From the NCBI RefSeq assembly GCF_003434305.1, contig NZ_QKKX01000038.1:1-64000 (forward strand): a DNA stretch of 64,000 nucleotides. The letters run 5' to 3'. Under the pieces are notes generated by a model, which worked only from the letters and a program-made list of their open reading frames with translations, did not search any database and had not been told where the DNA came from. The position numbers were made by a program, and so were the translations under genes. Below, piece by piece: positions 35,510-45,526 of this stretch. Source of the DNA: Micromonospora sp. MW-13. GTDB taxonomy: Bacteria; Actinomycetota; Actinomycetes; Mycobacteriales; Micromonosporaceae. The first letter of the stretch is position 1. Each line of letters begins with the position of its first letter.

Positions 35510-36407
35510 GCTGGCCGGCGGTGAGGCCGGTCTGCACCTGACGCTGGAAGATCAGGTACACCAGCAGCACCGGAATCACGGCGATGGTGAGGCCGGCGAA
35601 GAGCTGGGCGTAGTCGCCGGCGTACCCCTGGCTGATCGACAGCGCGGCCAGGCCCTGGGCCAGCATCCACTTCGAGTCGTCGCCCTGGAGCAGCACCTGG
35701 GGCAGCAGGAACTGGTTCCAGTGGCTGAGGAAGTTGAAGATGGCGACGCTGACCAGTCCCGGCCGGGCCATCGGCAGCATCACCCGGAAGAACAGCCGGA
35801 AGTGGCCGCACCCGTCGACCAGCGCCGCCTCCGCGATCGAGGTGGGCAGGGTGCGGAAGAACGCGGTGAGGAAGAAGACCGTGAACGGCAGCGAGTACGC
35901 CGCGTAGACCAGCACCAGCCCGGTCCAGGTGCCGAAGAGCCCGGCGTTGCGGACTACGAAGAACAGCGGCACCAGGGCCAGGAAGACCGGGAACATCAGC
36001 CCGCCGACGAACAGGTAGTAGGCGAGCTGGCGGCCCCGGAACTCGTACCGGGCGAAGACGTACGCGGCGGTGGCCCCCATCAGCATGGTGAGGGCGACCG
36101 AGCCGGTGACCACGACCGCGCTGTTGAGGAAGTACCGGCCGATGTGCGCCTCTCCCCAGGCGCGGGCCCAGTTGTCGAACCGCAGCGCGCCGGGCAGCCC
36201 CCACGGGTCGGCGATGATCTCGGCGTTGCTCTTGAACGAGCTGAGGAACATCCACAGCAGCGGCAGCACGGTCAGCGCGCCCCAGAACAGCAGGAAGCCG
36301 TGCGAGAGGAAATTCACGACCCCCCGCTCGCGGCGCACCGGCCGGGATCCCCGGGCGTCCCGGTCACCGTCGACGGCCACGCCGGCGGGCCTGTCCAGAG
36401 CGGTCAT
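35502..36407 (-). CDS. Sugar ABC permease, second NgcG-like copy
   Basis: 301-residue MalG-class permease, paralogous to the gene at 26307-27266: same EAA loop pattern (EAALVDGCGHFRLFFRVMLPMA) and same ending QRQVQTGLTAGQLK. Its ATG overlaps the stop of the partner permease (ATGA). The stop codon lies inside the 3' end of the STAND gene on the other strand. The substrate may be a different amino sugar or oligosaccharide from the first system. Confidence 0.87.
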   Translation of the reverse strand: MTALDRPAGVAVDGDRDARGSRPVRRERGVVNFLSHGFLLFWGALTVLPLLWMFLSSFKSNAEIIADPWGLPGALRFDNWARAWGEAHIGRYFLNSAVVVTGSVALTMLMGATAAYVFARYEFRGRQLAYYLFVGGLMFPVFLALVPLFFVVRNAGLFGTWTGLVLVYAAYSLPFTVFFLTAFFRTLPTSIAEAALVDGCGHFRLFFRVMLPMARPGLVSVAIFNFLSHWNQFLLPQVLLQGDDSKWMLAQGLAALSISQGYAGDYAQLFAGLTIAVIPVLLVYLIFQRQVQTGLTAGQLK

Positions 36408-37312
36408 GACAGCTCGATCCGTTCCCGCCGGCCGACCCGCAGGGCCAGCACGGCCACCGACAGGGTCAGGAAGAACATCACCACGCCGATCGCCGACGCG
36501 TAGCCGAACTTGGTCTCGCTGCCGAACGCGGTGTCGTACATCCGCACGCCGATCACGTCCGAGGAGAAGTTGGGGCCGCCGTTGGTCATGAGCTGCACCA
36601 GGATGAACCCGTCCAGCGCGGCCACGGCCAGGTAGATCCAGGCGACCTGCACGGTGTCCCAGAGCAGCGGGATGGTGATCCGGCACAGGGTGGTCCACCG
36701 GGAGGCGCCATCGAGCAGCACCGCCTCGTAGATCTCCCTCGGGATCGCCGACATGGCGGCGCCGAAGAGCACCACGTAGAACCCGACGTTGGCCCAGACC
36801 ATCACCGCCAGCACGCACCAGAAGGCGGTGTCCGGGTCGCCGAGCCAGGCCGGCCCGGACACCCCCACCACCCTGAGGATGCCGTTGAGCAGACCGCTCG
36901 TCGGGTGGTAGGCCTCCTTCCACAGCGCCGCGATGATCACCACGGAGAGCACCTGGGGGAAGAAGTACACGGTGCGGTAGAACGCGCCGCCGCGTACCCC
37001 GGTGACCCCCGCCCGGCCCCGGCGCCCGCCCATGCTGAGCATGGTGGCGAAGAACAGCCCGAACGCGATGGTGAACACCGGCACCAGGGCGAGCAGGATC
37101 GCGTTGTTCTTCAGCGCGTTCCACACGTAGTCGTCGTGCCACAGGGCCCGGAAGTTGGCCAGGCCCACCGGGTTGGCCTCGGCGGAGTAGCCGAGCCAGT
37201 CGGTGGTGGAGATCTGGAACGCCTGGAGGTACGGCGACACGACGAAGACGACGTAGAGCAGCAGGGGCGGTACCAGGAAGGTGACGATCAGCGGGATCTT
37301 GCCGTGCTTCAC
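36404..37312 (-). CDS. Sugar ABC permease, second NgcF-like copy
   Basis: 302-residue MalF-class permease starting MKHGKIPLIVTFLVPPLLLYVV, with EAA loop EAVLLDGASRWTTLCRITIPLL and ending RVGRRERIELS, close to the tail of the first NgcF. The GTG start overlaps the binding-protein stop by four bases (GTGA), and its own stop overlaps the next ATG. All three genes of this operon are therefore coupled. Confidence 0.87.
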   Translation of the reverse strand: MKHGKIPLIVTFLVPPLLLYVVFVVSPYLQAFQISTTDWLGYSAEANPVGLANFRALWHDDYVWNALKNNAILLALVPVFTIAFGLFFATMLSMGGRRGRAGVTGVRGGAFYRTVYFFPQVLSVVIIAALWKEAYHPTSGLLNGILRVVGVSGPAWLGDPDTAFWCVLAVMVWANVGFYVVLFGAAMSAIPREIYEAVLLDGASRWTTLCRITIPLLWDTVQVAWIYLAVAALDGFILVQLMTNGGPNFSSDVIGVRMYDTAFGSETKFGYASAIGVVMFFLTLSVAVLALRVGRRERIELS

Positions 37313-38724
37313 GCCGACCGCTTGTACTTCTTGATCGAGGTGTCCGCGGCGATCGAGTCGGCGCCCTTCTGGCACTGGTCGAGGAACTCCGCCGGGCCGA
37401 TCCGCCCGCTGAAGAACTCGCCGCACGCGGCGTCGACCAGGTTGCGCTCCAGCTTGCGGTAGTAGTTGTTGTAGACCCAGTTGAAGCCGTTGGCACCGGA
37501 CGCCTCCAGGGCCTTGACCACGGTGGTCAGCCCGTACGGCAGCTCGACGCCCTCGGTGGCCCCGGCGACGACGGTCAGGCTGGCGACCTTCTTCGTGAAG
37601 TCCTGGGCGCCCTGCTTCGACAGCATGGTGCGGAAGTACTCCAGGCCGCCGGCGACGTTCTTCGCCTTGGCCGGCACCATGAACGGCTCGCCGGCGGTGC
37701 CCCGGACCGCCTCGAACGGCAGCTTGTCGCCGCCGCCCAGGCTCGGCGTGGGCGCGACGGTCATGTTGAACCCGGCCGGGGTGACCGACTTCTGCTCGCT
37801 CTCCAGCCAGGAGCCGCAGGAGATGAACGCGGCCTTGCCCTGGCACCACGCGGTCTGCGACTGGACGTGGTCCAGGCCGGGCGTGCCGTCGAGGATGAAC
37901 TTGTCCTTGACGATCTGGTGCCAGGCGTCGGCGGCGGCCTTCATCGCGTCGGACTTCCAGGCGTTCGGCTCCAGGTTGTCGATCGCGGTGGCGACCGAGG
38001 TGCCGCCGAACTTGATCGCGGTGGAGATCACCGGCCAGCTCATGTAGCGGGGGTGCTTGCCAGCGTACGTCCAGGGGGCGATGCCCGCCGCCTTGATCTT
38101 CTTGCACAGGGCGATGTGCTCGTCCCAGGTCTTCGCGTACTCCCAGCCCCGGTCGGCGAAGAGCTTGGTGGAGTGCCAGATGCCGTAGACGGTGTAGGTG
38201 TAGTTCATCACCAGGAACCGACCGTCGTACGAGCCGACCTCGACCGCGCCCGGCAGCAGGGTGTCCTTGACGGTCTTGCCGGGGATGTCGAGGCTCGGCG
38301 CGGCCAGCAGCTCGCCCAGGTCGGCGAGGGCGTTCTGGGAGACCAGGCCGTTGAAGTCGATCTGCCCGGCGCCGGAGTTGTTCACCACGTCCGGCGGGGT
38401 GCCGTCGACGAAGCGGGGCTGGAGGGTCTTGCTGATCTCCGTGGTGGCCGAGTGCTGGATCTTGGCCTTCGGGTGGTTCGCGGTGTACATGGCCTCGTGG
38501 GCCTTGGCGTAGTCCTCGCCGAAGCCGCCGTTGAAGATCACCACCTCCAGCGGGGCGTCCTCGGCGACCCCGAGCGGGTTCTGCGCGGACTTGGTGCCCT
38601 GGTACGTCTTCGTGTCACCGGAGTCGCCGCCGCCACCGGTGGCGCAGCCGGCGAGCAGGCCGGCGGCGGGGGTGGCCAGCAGGCCGGCGGCGGCGCTGCG
38701 CCGCAGGATGTCACGCCTGTCCAT
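37309..38724 (-). CDS. Sugar-binding lipoprotein, second NgcE-like copy
   Basis: 471-residue binding protein with a twin-arginine-like MDRRDILRRS signal and lipobox LLAGC (Cys near residue 28). It shares with the first NgcE the blocks VVIFNGGFGEDYA, DVVNNSGAGQIDFNGL, DTLLPGAVEVGSYDGRF, MSWPVISTAIKFGG and the end TSIKKYKRSA. The C-terminal third differs (YNNYYRKLERNLVDAACGEFF), which may reflect another ligand. GAGGAG precedes the ATG. The operon has no ATPase, kinase or regulator of its own. Confidence 0.88.
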   Translation of the reverse strand: MDRRDILRRSAAAGLLATPAAGLLAGCATGGGGDSGDTKTYQGTKSAQNPLGVAEDAPLEVVIFNGGFGEDYAKAHEAMYTANHPKAKIQHSATTEISKTLQPRFVDGTPPDVVNNSGAGQIDFNGLVSQNALADLGELLAAPSLDIPGKTVKDTLLPGAVEVGSYDGRFLVMNYTYTVYGIWHSTKLFADRGWEYAKTWDEHIALCKKIKAAGIAPWTYAGKHPRYMSWPVISTAIKFGGTSVATAIDNLEPNAWKSDAMKAAADAWHQIVKDKFILDGTPGLDHVQSQTAWCQGKAAFISCGSWLESEQKSVTPAGFNMTVAPTPSLGGGDKLPFEAVRGTAGEPFMVPAKAKNVAGGLEYFRTMLSKQGAQDFTKKVASLTVVAGATEGVELPYGLTTVVKALEASGANGFNWVYNNYYRKLERNLVDAACGEFFSGRIGPAEFLDQCQKGADSIAADTSIKKYKRSA

Positions 38725-38783
38725 CGTCACTCCTCGGATCGTCCCGGCGGATCTGTCGTTTCTCTTCATTTCATTGATCTTTG

Positions 38784-38798
38784 CTGAAGAATTTCTAC
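38784..38798 (-). promoter_or_regulatory. Candidate RpiR-type operator before the second ngcE
   Basis: On the coding strand GTAGAAATTCTTCAG lies 60 bases upstream of the start, in a notably AT-rich stretch. It shares GTAnAAnTTCTT with the site in front of rpiR at 31441. Confidence 0.35.
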
Positions 38799-38879
38799 GG
38801 CAGGAGCGCGTCGACTTCAAGACCTGGCCGCCGAACCGTTATCACCACCGGGCCGGCCGGGCTGGCATAGCCTGAGCCC

Positions 38880-40253
38880 ATGCGCCGCCTCCGGCAGCTC
38901 GCCGAGCGCACGCCGGCAGGGCGCGAGCGCTACGTCGACCTGCTCCGGGCGGTCGCGATCGGGATGGTCGTCGTCGGGCACTGGGGCGTCACCGTGGTCG
39001 GCCGGGACGCGGCCGGGCGGCCCACCGGGCACTCGGCGCTCAGCGACCTGCCGTGGGCGTACCCGCTGACCTGGGTCGCCCAGGTGCTGCCGGTGTTCTT
39101 CCTGGTCGGCGGGTTCGCCAACGCCGCCTCGCTGGCCGCGCACCGCAGCCGGGGCGGCGACGCCACCGGCTGGCTGCTCGACCGCAGCGCCCGGCTGGTG
39201 CCGCCGACCACCGTCCTGCTGCTGGCCCTGGCCGTCGGCGCGGCGGGCGCCCACCTCTTCGGCGTCGGGGCGGCCCAGACCCGCCAGGTGGCCTGGTTCG
39301 CCACCATCCCACTGTGGTTCCTCGTGCCCTACCTGGCCGTCGTGGCCCTCACCCCGCCGATGCACGCGCTGCACCGTCGCTTCGGCCTGGCCGTGCCGGT
39401 GGCGCTGGCCGGGCTGGTGGCCCTCGGCGACCTGGGTCGGCTGACCGGTCCGGCGGCGCTGGCCACCGGCAACCAGCTCGCCGGCTGGCTCGCCATGCAC
39501 CAGGTCGGCTTCGCCTGGTACGACGCCCGCGCCCGCCCCGCCGGGGACCCGGGACCCGACCGCGCCCGACACCCCCTGCCCACCTCGCGGCGGGCGGCGA
39601 CGACCCTGCTGGCCGGCGGGTTCGGCGCGCTGCTGCTGCTCACCACGATCGGGCCGTACCCGGTCGCCATGCTGCACGTGCCCGGCGAGCGGCTGGAGAA
39701 CGACGGCCCGCCCAGCCTGGCGCTGCTCGCCCTGGCCACCGCCCAGCTCGGGCTGATCCTGCTGCTGCGGCAACCGGCGCAGCCGTGGCTGCGCCGGCCC
39801 GGGCCGTGGCAGGCGGTGATCGCGGTCAACTCCGTGGTGCTGACCGTGTTCCTCTGGCACCTCACCGCCGCCCTGCTGCTGATCGGGCTGCTGGACGCGG
39901 TCGGCCTGCTGCCCACCCCGGCGGCGGGGACCGCGGCCTGGTACGCCTGGCGGGTGCCGTGGCTGCTGCTGCTCGCCGTGGTGCTGGCCGGCCTCGTCGC
40001 CGTCGTCGGGCCGGTCGAGGCCCGGGCCGGCCGGCACCGGCCGGCCGAGGGCCGGTCGACGGCCGCCCGGCCGGCCCGGTCGGCGCTGGTGGTCGCCGGG
40101 TACGCCGCGGTGATCGCGGGGCTGCTGGTCAACACCGTCACCCCGCAGAAGGCGCCCGCGCCGCTGGGGCTGCCCGCCCCGGCGCTGGTGGCGTACCTGG
40201 CCGGGGCGGGGCTGCTGCGGCTGCTCAGGTCTGGGTGGGGAACCCGAGGTTGA
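38880..40253 (+). CDS. Membrane acyltransferase, acyltransferase-3 family
   Basis: 457-residue integral membrane protein with about ten segments. The family's N-terminal block is present: RYVDLLRAVAIGMVVVGHWG, with the catalytic His near residue 38, and FFLVGGFANAASL near residue 78. Such proteins O-acetylate or otherwise acylate extracytoplasmic polysaccharides, lipids or antibiotics; the target is not evident. The 3' end overlaps the convergent dehydrogenase gene by 29 bases, which leaves no room for a separate terminator. Confidence 0.85.
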   Translation: MRRLRQLAERTPAGRERYVDLLRAVAIGMVVVGHWGVTVVGRDAAGRPTGHSALSDLPWAYPLTWVAQVLPVFFLVGGFANAASLAAHRSRGGDATGWLLDRSARLVPPTTVLLLALAVGAAGAHLFGVGAAQTRQVAWFATIPLWFLVPYLAVVALTPPMHALHRRFGLAVPVALAGLVALGDLGRLTGPAALATGNQLAGWLAMHQVGFAWYDARARPAGDPGPDRARHPLPTSRRAATTLLAGGFGALLLLTTIGPYPVAMLHVPGERLENDGPPSLALLALATAQLGLILLLRQPAQPWLRRPGPWQAVIAVNSVVLTVFLWHLTAALLLIGLLDAVGLLPTPAAGTAAWYAWRVPWLLLLAVVLAGLVAVVGPVEARAGRHRPAEGRSTAARPARSALVVAGYAAVIAGLLVNTVTPQKAPAPLGLPAPALVAYLAGAGLLRLLRSGWGTRG

Positions 40254-41721
40254 CCCCGCCGTGGCGGGGATCCAGCCACCGGCTGGTGACCACCTTGCCG
40301 CGGGTGAAGAACGCCACCCCGTCGGCGCCGTGGGCGTGCAGGTCGCCGAAGAGGGACGCCTTCCAGCCGCCGAACGAGTAGTACGCCATCGGCACCGGGA
40401 TCGGCACGTTGATCCCGACCATGCCGACCTCCACCTCGTGCTGGTAGCGCCGGGCCGCGCCGCCGTCGTTGGTGAAGATCGCCGTGCCGTTGCCGTACGG
40501 GTTGGCGTTGACCAGCTCCACCGCCTCGTCGTACGAGCCGACCCGCAGGACGCCGAGCACCGGGCCGAAGATCTCGTCGGTGTAGATCGACATGTCCGGG
40601 GTGACCCGGTCGAACAGCGTCGGGCCGAGCCAGAACCCGCCGGGGTCCCCGTCCTGGGCGACGTCCCGCCCGTCGACCACCGGGACCGCCCCGGCGGCCA
40701 CCCCGGCCTCGACGTACCCGCGCACCTTCGCCGCGTGCGCGGCGGTCACCAGGGGACCCATGTCGCAGCCCCGCCGGCCGTCGCCGGTGCGCAGCCGGGC
40801 CATCCGCTCGGCGATCCGCGCCACCAGGGCGTCGGCGACCGGCTCCACCGCGACCAGCGCGGAGATCGCCATGCACCGCTCCCCCGCCGAGCCGAACCCG
40901 GCGTTGACCGCCGCGTCGGCGGCCAGGTCCAGGTCGGCGTCCGGGAGCACCACCATGTGGTTCTTCGCCCCGCCGAGGGCCTGCACCCGCTTGCCGGCGG
41001 CGGTGCCGCGCTGGTGCACGTGCCGGGCGACCGGGGTGGAGCCGACGAACGACACCGCCCGCACGTCGGGGTGGTCGAGCAGGGCGTCGACCGCCTCCGC
41101 GTCGCCGTTGACCACGTTGAGCACCCCGTCGGGCAGGCCGGCCTCGGCGAACCACTCGGCCAGCAGCAGCGCCGCGCCCGGGTCCTTCTCGCTCGGCTTG
41201 AGCACCACCGCGTTGCCGCAGGCCACCGCGATCGGGACGAACCACAGCGGCACCATCACCGGGAAGTTGAACGGGGAGATCACCGCGACCACCCCGAGCG
41301 GCTGGCGCAGGCTGTACGAGTCGACCTCGGTGGAGACGTTCTCGCTGAATCCGCCGCGCAGCGCCGAGGGGATGCCGCAGGCGTACTCGATGACCTCCAG
41401 GCCGCGCTGCACCTCGCCGGCGGCGTCGGCGAGCACCTTGCCGTGCTCGGCGGTGATCACCTCGGCGAGCCGGTCCCGGCGGGCGTTCACCAGCTCGCGG
41501 AAGGCGAACAGCACCGCCGTGCGCCTGGCCAGGGAGGTGTCCCGCCAGCTCCGCGCGGCCCGCCCGGCGGCCTGCACCGCAGCCGCCACGTCCGCGGCGC
41601 AGGCCAGCGCCACCTGCCCGGTACGCCGGCCGGTGGCCGGGTCGAAGACGTCCCCGAACCGGGTGGCCGTGCCGTCGACCCGCTTGCCGTCGACGAAGTG
41701 CCCGATCACCGTCGCGCTCAC
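40225..41721 (-). CDS. mmsA: CoA-acylating methylmalonate-semialdehyde dehydrogenase
   Basis: 498 residues of the aldehyde dehydrogenase fold: SPFNFPVMVPLWFVPIAVACGN at 149-170, FVGSTPVARHV near 225, nucleophile Cys283 in GERCMAIS. LGGAKNH stands where ordinary dehydrogenases carry the general-base Glu; lack of that Glu marks the CoA-dependent MmsA class. It converts malonate or methylmalonate semialdehyde to acetyl- or propionyl-CoA. The GTG start overlaps the aminotransferase stop by four bases, so the pair would catabolise beta-alanine, beta-aminoisobutyrate or a similar omega-amine. Confidence 0.9.
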   Translation of the reverse strand: MSATVIGHFVDGKRVDGTATRFGDVFDPATGRRTGQVALACAADVAAAVQAAGRAARSWRDTSLARRTAVLFAFRELVNARRDRLAEVITAEHGKVLADAAGEVQRGLEVIEYACGIPSALRGGFSENVSTEVDSYSLRQPLGVVAVISPFNFPVMVPLWFVPIAVACGNAVVLKPSEKDPGAALLLAEWFAEAGLPDGVLNVVNGDAEAVDALLDHPDVRAVSFVGSTPVARHVHQRGTAAGKRVQALGGAKNHMVVLPDADLDLAADAAVNAGFGSAGERCMAISALVAVEPVADALVARIAERMARLRTGDGRRGCDMGPLVTAAHAAKVRGYVEAGVAAGAVPVVDGRDVAQDGDPGGFWLGPTLFDRVTPDMSIYTDEIFGPVLGVLRVGSYDEAVELVNANPYGNGTAIFTNDGGAARRYQHEVEVGMVGINVPIPVPMAYYSFGGWKASLFGDLHAHGADGVAFFTRGKVVTSRWLDPRHGGVNLGFPTQT

Positions 41722-43025
41722 GCCGCCGTCTCCGCCGCCGCCACCGAGGCGCGGATCGCGTCGACCAGGATGGCCAGCCCCTCGCGGGCCTCGTCCTCGG
41801 TGAGGGTCAGCGGCGGGCCCATCCGCAGCACGTTGCCGTACAGGCCGCCCTTGCCGACCAGCAGGCCGCCGGCCCGGCACGCCTCGAACACGTGCGCGGT
41901 CAGCGTCGGGTCGGGCTCGACGCCGCCGGGGTGGACGAACTCGATGCCGAGCATCAGGCCCTTGCCGCGCACCTCCGCGACGCGGTCGAGGTCGCCCACG
42001 GCGGCGCGCAGGCCGTCGGCGAGGATCGCCCCGGTACGGGCGGCGTTGGCCTGGAGGTCGTGGTCGAGCAGATAGTCCAGGACGGCGTTGCCGGCGGCCG
42101 TGGAGACCGGGTTGCCGCCGAAGGTGGAGAAGCTGATCGCCGGCATCGCCTCCATGATCTCGGCCCGGCCGACCACCCCGGCCAGGGCGAAGCCGTTGCC
42201 GATGCCCTTGGCGAAGGTGAGCAGGTCCGGGGTGACGCCGTGCGCCTGGTACCCCCAGAAGTGCTCGCCGGTGCGCCCCCAGCCGGTCTGCACCTCGTCG
42301 GAGATCAGCAGGATGCCGTGGGCGTCGAGCTCCTTCTTCCACGCGGCGAACAGGCCGTCCGGGCCGTGCACGAAGCCGCCGACGCCCTGGATCGGCTCGG
42401 CGATCAGGCAGGCCACGTCGCCGGCGGTCTGGGTGGCGAGCACCTCGCGCAGGTCCTCCACCGCCGCGTCCACCCGGTCGGCCGGGTCGAGCCGGGACAG
42501 CAGGCCGCGCAGCCGCTCGCCGGAGTGCAGCCAGGCCACCTGGAGGGGGTTGAGCGCGCTGGCCGACCAGTTCCGGTTCCCGGTGATACCCATCGCCGCG
42601 TACGACCGGCCGTGGTAGCTGTTGCGCACCGCGAGGATCTGGTGCGAGCGGCGGTGGTTGGTGGCGGCCAGCAGGGCGGCCTCGTTGGCCTCGGTGCCGG
42701 AGTTGGTGAAGAACACCCGCGCGTCGGGGATGCCGGAGAGCCGGGCGACCTTCTCGGCCAGCTCGACCTGCTGGCGGATCAGGTAGAGCGTGGAGCTGTG
42801 CACGACGCCCGTGCGGAGCTGCCGCTCGACGGCCTCCCGGATCTCCGGGATGTCGTAGCCGATCATGTTGGTCAGTACGCCACCGAAGAAGTCCAGGTAG
42901 CTGCGCCCCCGCGCGTCGGTGACCCGGCGACCGGAGCCGGCGACCAGCTCGATCGGCTCGGCGTAGTAGAGCGGCATCCAGGACGGCAGCACGGCCCGGT
43001 GCCGGGCCAGCAGGTCGTCAGTCAT
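41718..43025 (-). CDS. Class III (omega-type) aminotransferase
   Basis: 435-residue PLP enzyme: NSGTEANEAAL at 109-119, SYHGRSYAAMGITGN, SDEVQTGWGR with the pyridine-N Asp243, and the Schiff-base Lys273 in FAKGIGNGFA. The overall pattern is that of beta-alanine/beta-aminoisobutyrate or other omega-amino acid transaminases. It is translationally coupled to mmsA, which consumes the semialdehyde produced. The ATG at 43025 is preferred over an upstream GTG. A PucR-type regulator lies 9 kb away and could control it, but that is a guess. Confidence 0.87.
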   Translation of the reverse strand: MTDDLLARHRAVLPSWMPLYYAEPIELVAGSGRRVTDARGRSYLDFFGGVLTNMIGYDIPEIREAVERQLRTGVVHSSTLYLIRQQVELAEKVARLSGIPDARVFFTNSGTEANEAALLAATNHRRSHQILAVRNSYHGRSYAAMGITGNRNWSASALNPLQVAWLHSGERLRGLLSRLDPADRVDAAVEDLREVLATQTAGDVACLIAEPIQGVGGFVHGPDGLFAAWKKELDAHGILLISDEVQTGWGRTGEHFWGYQAHGVTPDLLTFAKGIGNGFALAGVVGRAEIMEAMPAISFSTFGGNPVSTAAGNAVLDYLLDHDLQANAARTGAILADGLRAAVGDLDRVAEVRGKGLMLGIEFVHPGGVEPDPTLTAHVFEACRAGGLLVGKGGLYGNVLRMGPPLTLTEDEAREGLAILVDAIRASVAAAETAA

Positions 43026-43293
43026 TCGTCGCACCCTCCAAGACGTTGGCGGTCACCGCACGCTCCCATCCGGACGGCGCGGGGACAACTGCCACTGTGT
43101 AGCGCAGCGCCGACCGCCGCCTGACACCACGTCAACCACACACCACGATTTCCGGCGGCCTGCGGGCATCGGAGCTGCGTTTCCGGTGGTCAGAGCCGAC
43201 CGATGCGACTCTTTCCGCAGCGGGTGGCCGGGCGGCACGCCGACGGAATCGGGTCGCCCGGGCGGGCGGCCGGGTGCCGGTACGATCCGGCGG

Positions 43294-44313
43294 GTGCCGA
43301 TCATCCCGGACGACCCGTCGGCGCCGCGCCCGCGGCCCGTCGACGCCCACGTGGCGCTGCCCGGCGGCGGGGCGGGCACGAGCCCGCGGGAGATCGTCGA
43401 CGGCGTGCGGTCCTGGGTGACCTCGCCGCCGCTGCGGGAGTTGGTGGCGCGCTTCGGCGGGGACTGGCCGGCCGGGGACCTGGCGGCGGTGCTGGCCTGG
43501 CTGGACGACTTCTCCGCCCGGCACTGGGACTTCCGGGGCGGCCGGGAACGCCCCGAGGCCCGGGAGCCGGCCCTCGACCCGCGCACCGCCGCGCTGGTGC
43601 TCGCCGCGGCGTCCGCCCTCGGCCTGGTCCGCCCGGTCCCGCCGGCCCGCCCCGGGTACGCCCACCTGGTCGTCCTCGGCGGGCTGGCGCACGCCTGCCT
43701 GCGCCGGGTCGGGTACGCCGCGCACTTGTTGCGCCACGGCACCCGGGTGGCCGGCGAGGTGGCCGTGCTGGGCAGCTTCCGTCCGCTGTCCGGGGCCGAA
43801 CTGCGGGCGCTGGCCGAGGCGGGCGTGGCGGGCGGCGGCACCGAGGTGGACGCCCTGGACGCGGCGGTCCGGCTGGCGTTCCGGGTGGCCGGGCCGGCCG
43901 CGTCCGAGGGGGTGGACGCCGGGCACCCGGACCACTCCTGGTCCTCGCGGACCTACCGGCCGGCGGGGCTGCCCCCGGTGCGGGTGCTCGCCGCCCCGTC
44001 CAGCGAGCCGGACCGGCGGCGGGCGCACACGGCCGACACCCAGCGGTTCTGGGCCGAGCACGTGCGGCTCTCGCCGGGCGATCCGGTGCTGGTGGTCACC
44101 GCGCCGATCTACGTGCCGTTCCAGCACTGCGACGCGCTGCGCACCCTCACCGTGCCGTACGGGTGCGCGATCGAGACCGTCGGCGTCGACCCGGACGTGC
44201 CCGACCTGGCCCGGCTGCCCGAGCCGGCGCTCACCCCGGGCCGCCACCTCCAGGAGATCCGCTCGGCGATCCGGTCGATGCGCGCCCTGCACGCGAGTCT
44301 CGCCGGCGGCTGA
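43294..44313 (+). CDS. Protein of unknown function
   Basis: 339 residues, soluble, high coding bias throughout, GTG start at 43294 (VPIIPDDPSAP). The order of elements is faintly like DUF218/YdcF proteins: HLVVLGGLAHACLRRVGYAAHLL near residue 128, VAVLGSFRPLSGAEL near residue 158, and VLVVTAPIYVPFQHCDALRTL near residue 270 with YGCAIETVGVD. No signal peptide or membrane segment is seen. I do not recognise the family with confidence. It stands alone, convergent with the secreted-protein gene. Confidence 0.75.
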   Translation: MPIIPDDPSAPRPRPVDAHVALPGGGAGTSPREIVDGVRSWVTSPPLRELVARFGGDWPAGDLAAVLAWLDDFSARHWDFRGGRERPEAREPALDPRTAALVLAAASALGLVRPVPPARPGYAHLVVLGGLAHACLRRVGYAAHLLRHGTRVAGEVAVLGSFRPLSGAELRALAEAGVAGGGTEVDALDAAVRLAFRVAGPAASEGVDAGHPDHSWSSRTYRPAGLPPVRVLAAPSSEPDRRRAHTADTQRFWAEHVRLSPGDPVLVVTAPIYVPFQHCDALRTLTVPYGCAIETVGVDPDVPDLARLPEPALTPGRHLQEIRSAIRSMRALHASLAGG

Positions 44314-44372
44314 GGCGGCGCGGGCCGGCGCCCGACGGGGGTGTCGGACGCCGACCCGGACCGGGCGCGCGG

Positions 44373-45526
<1,154 letters not shown>

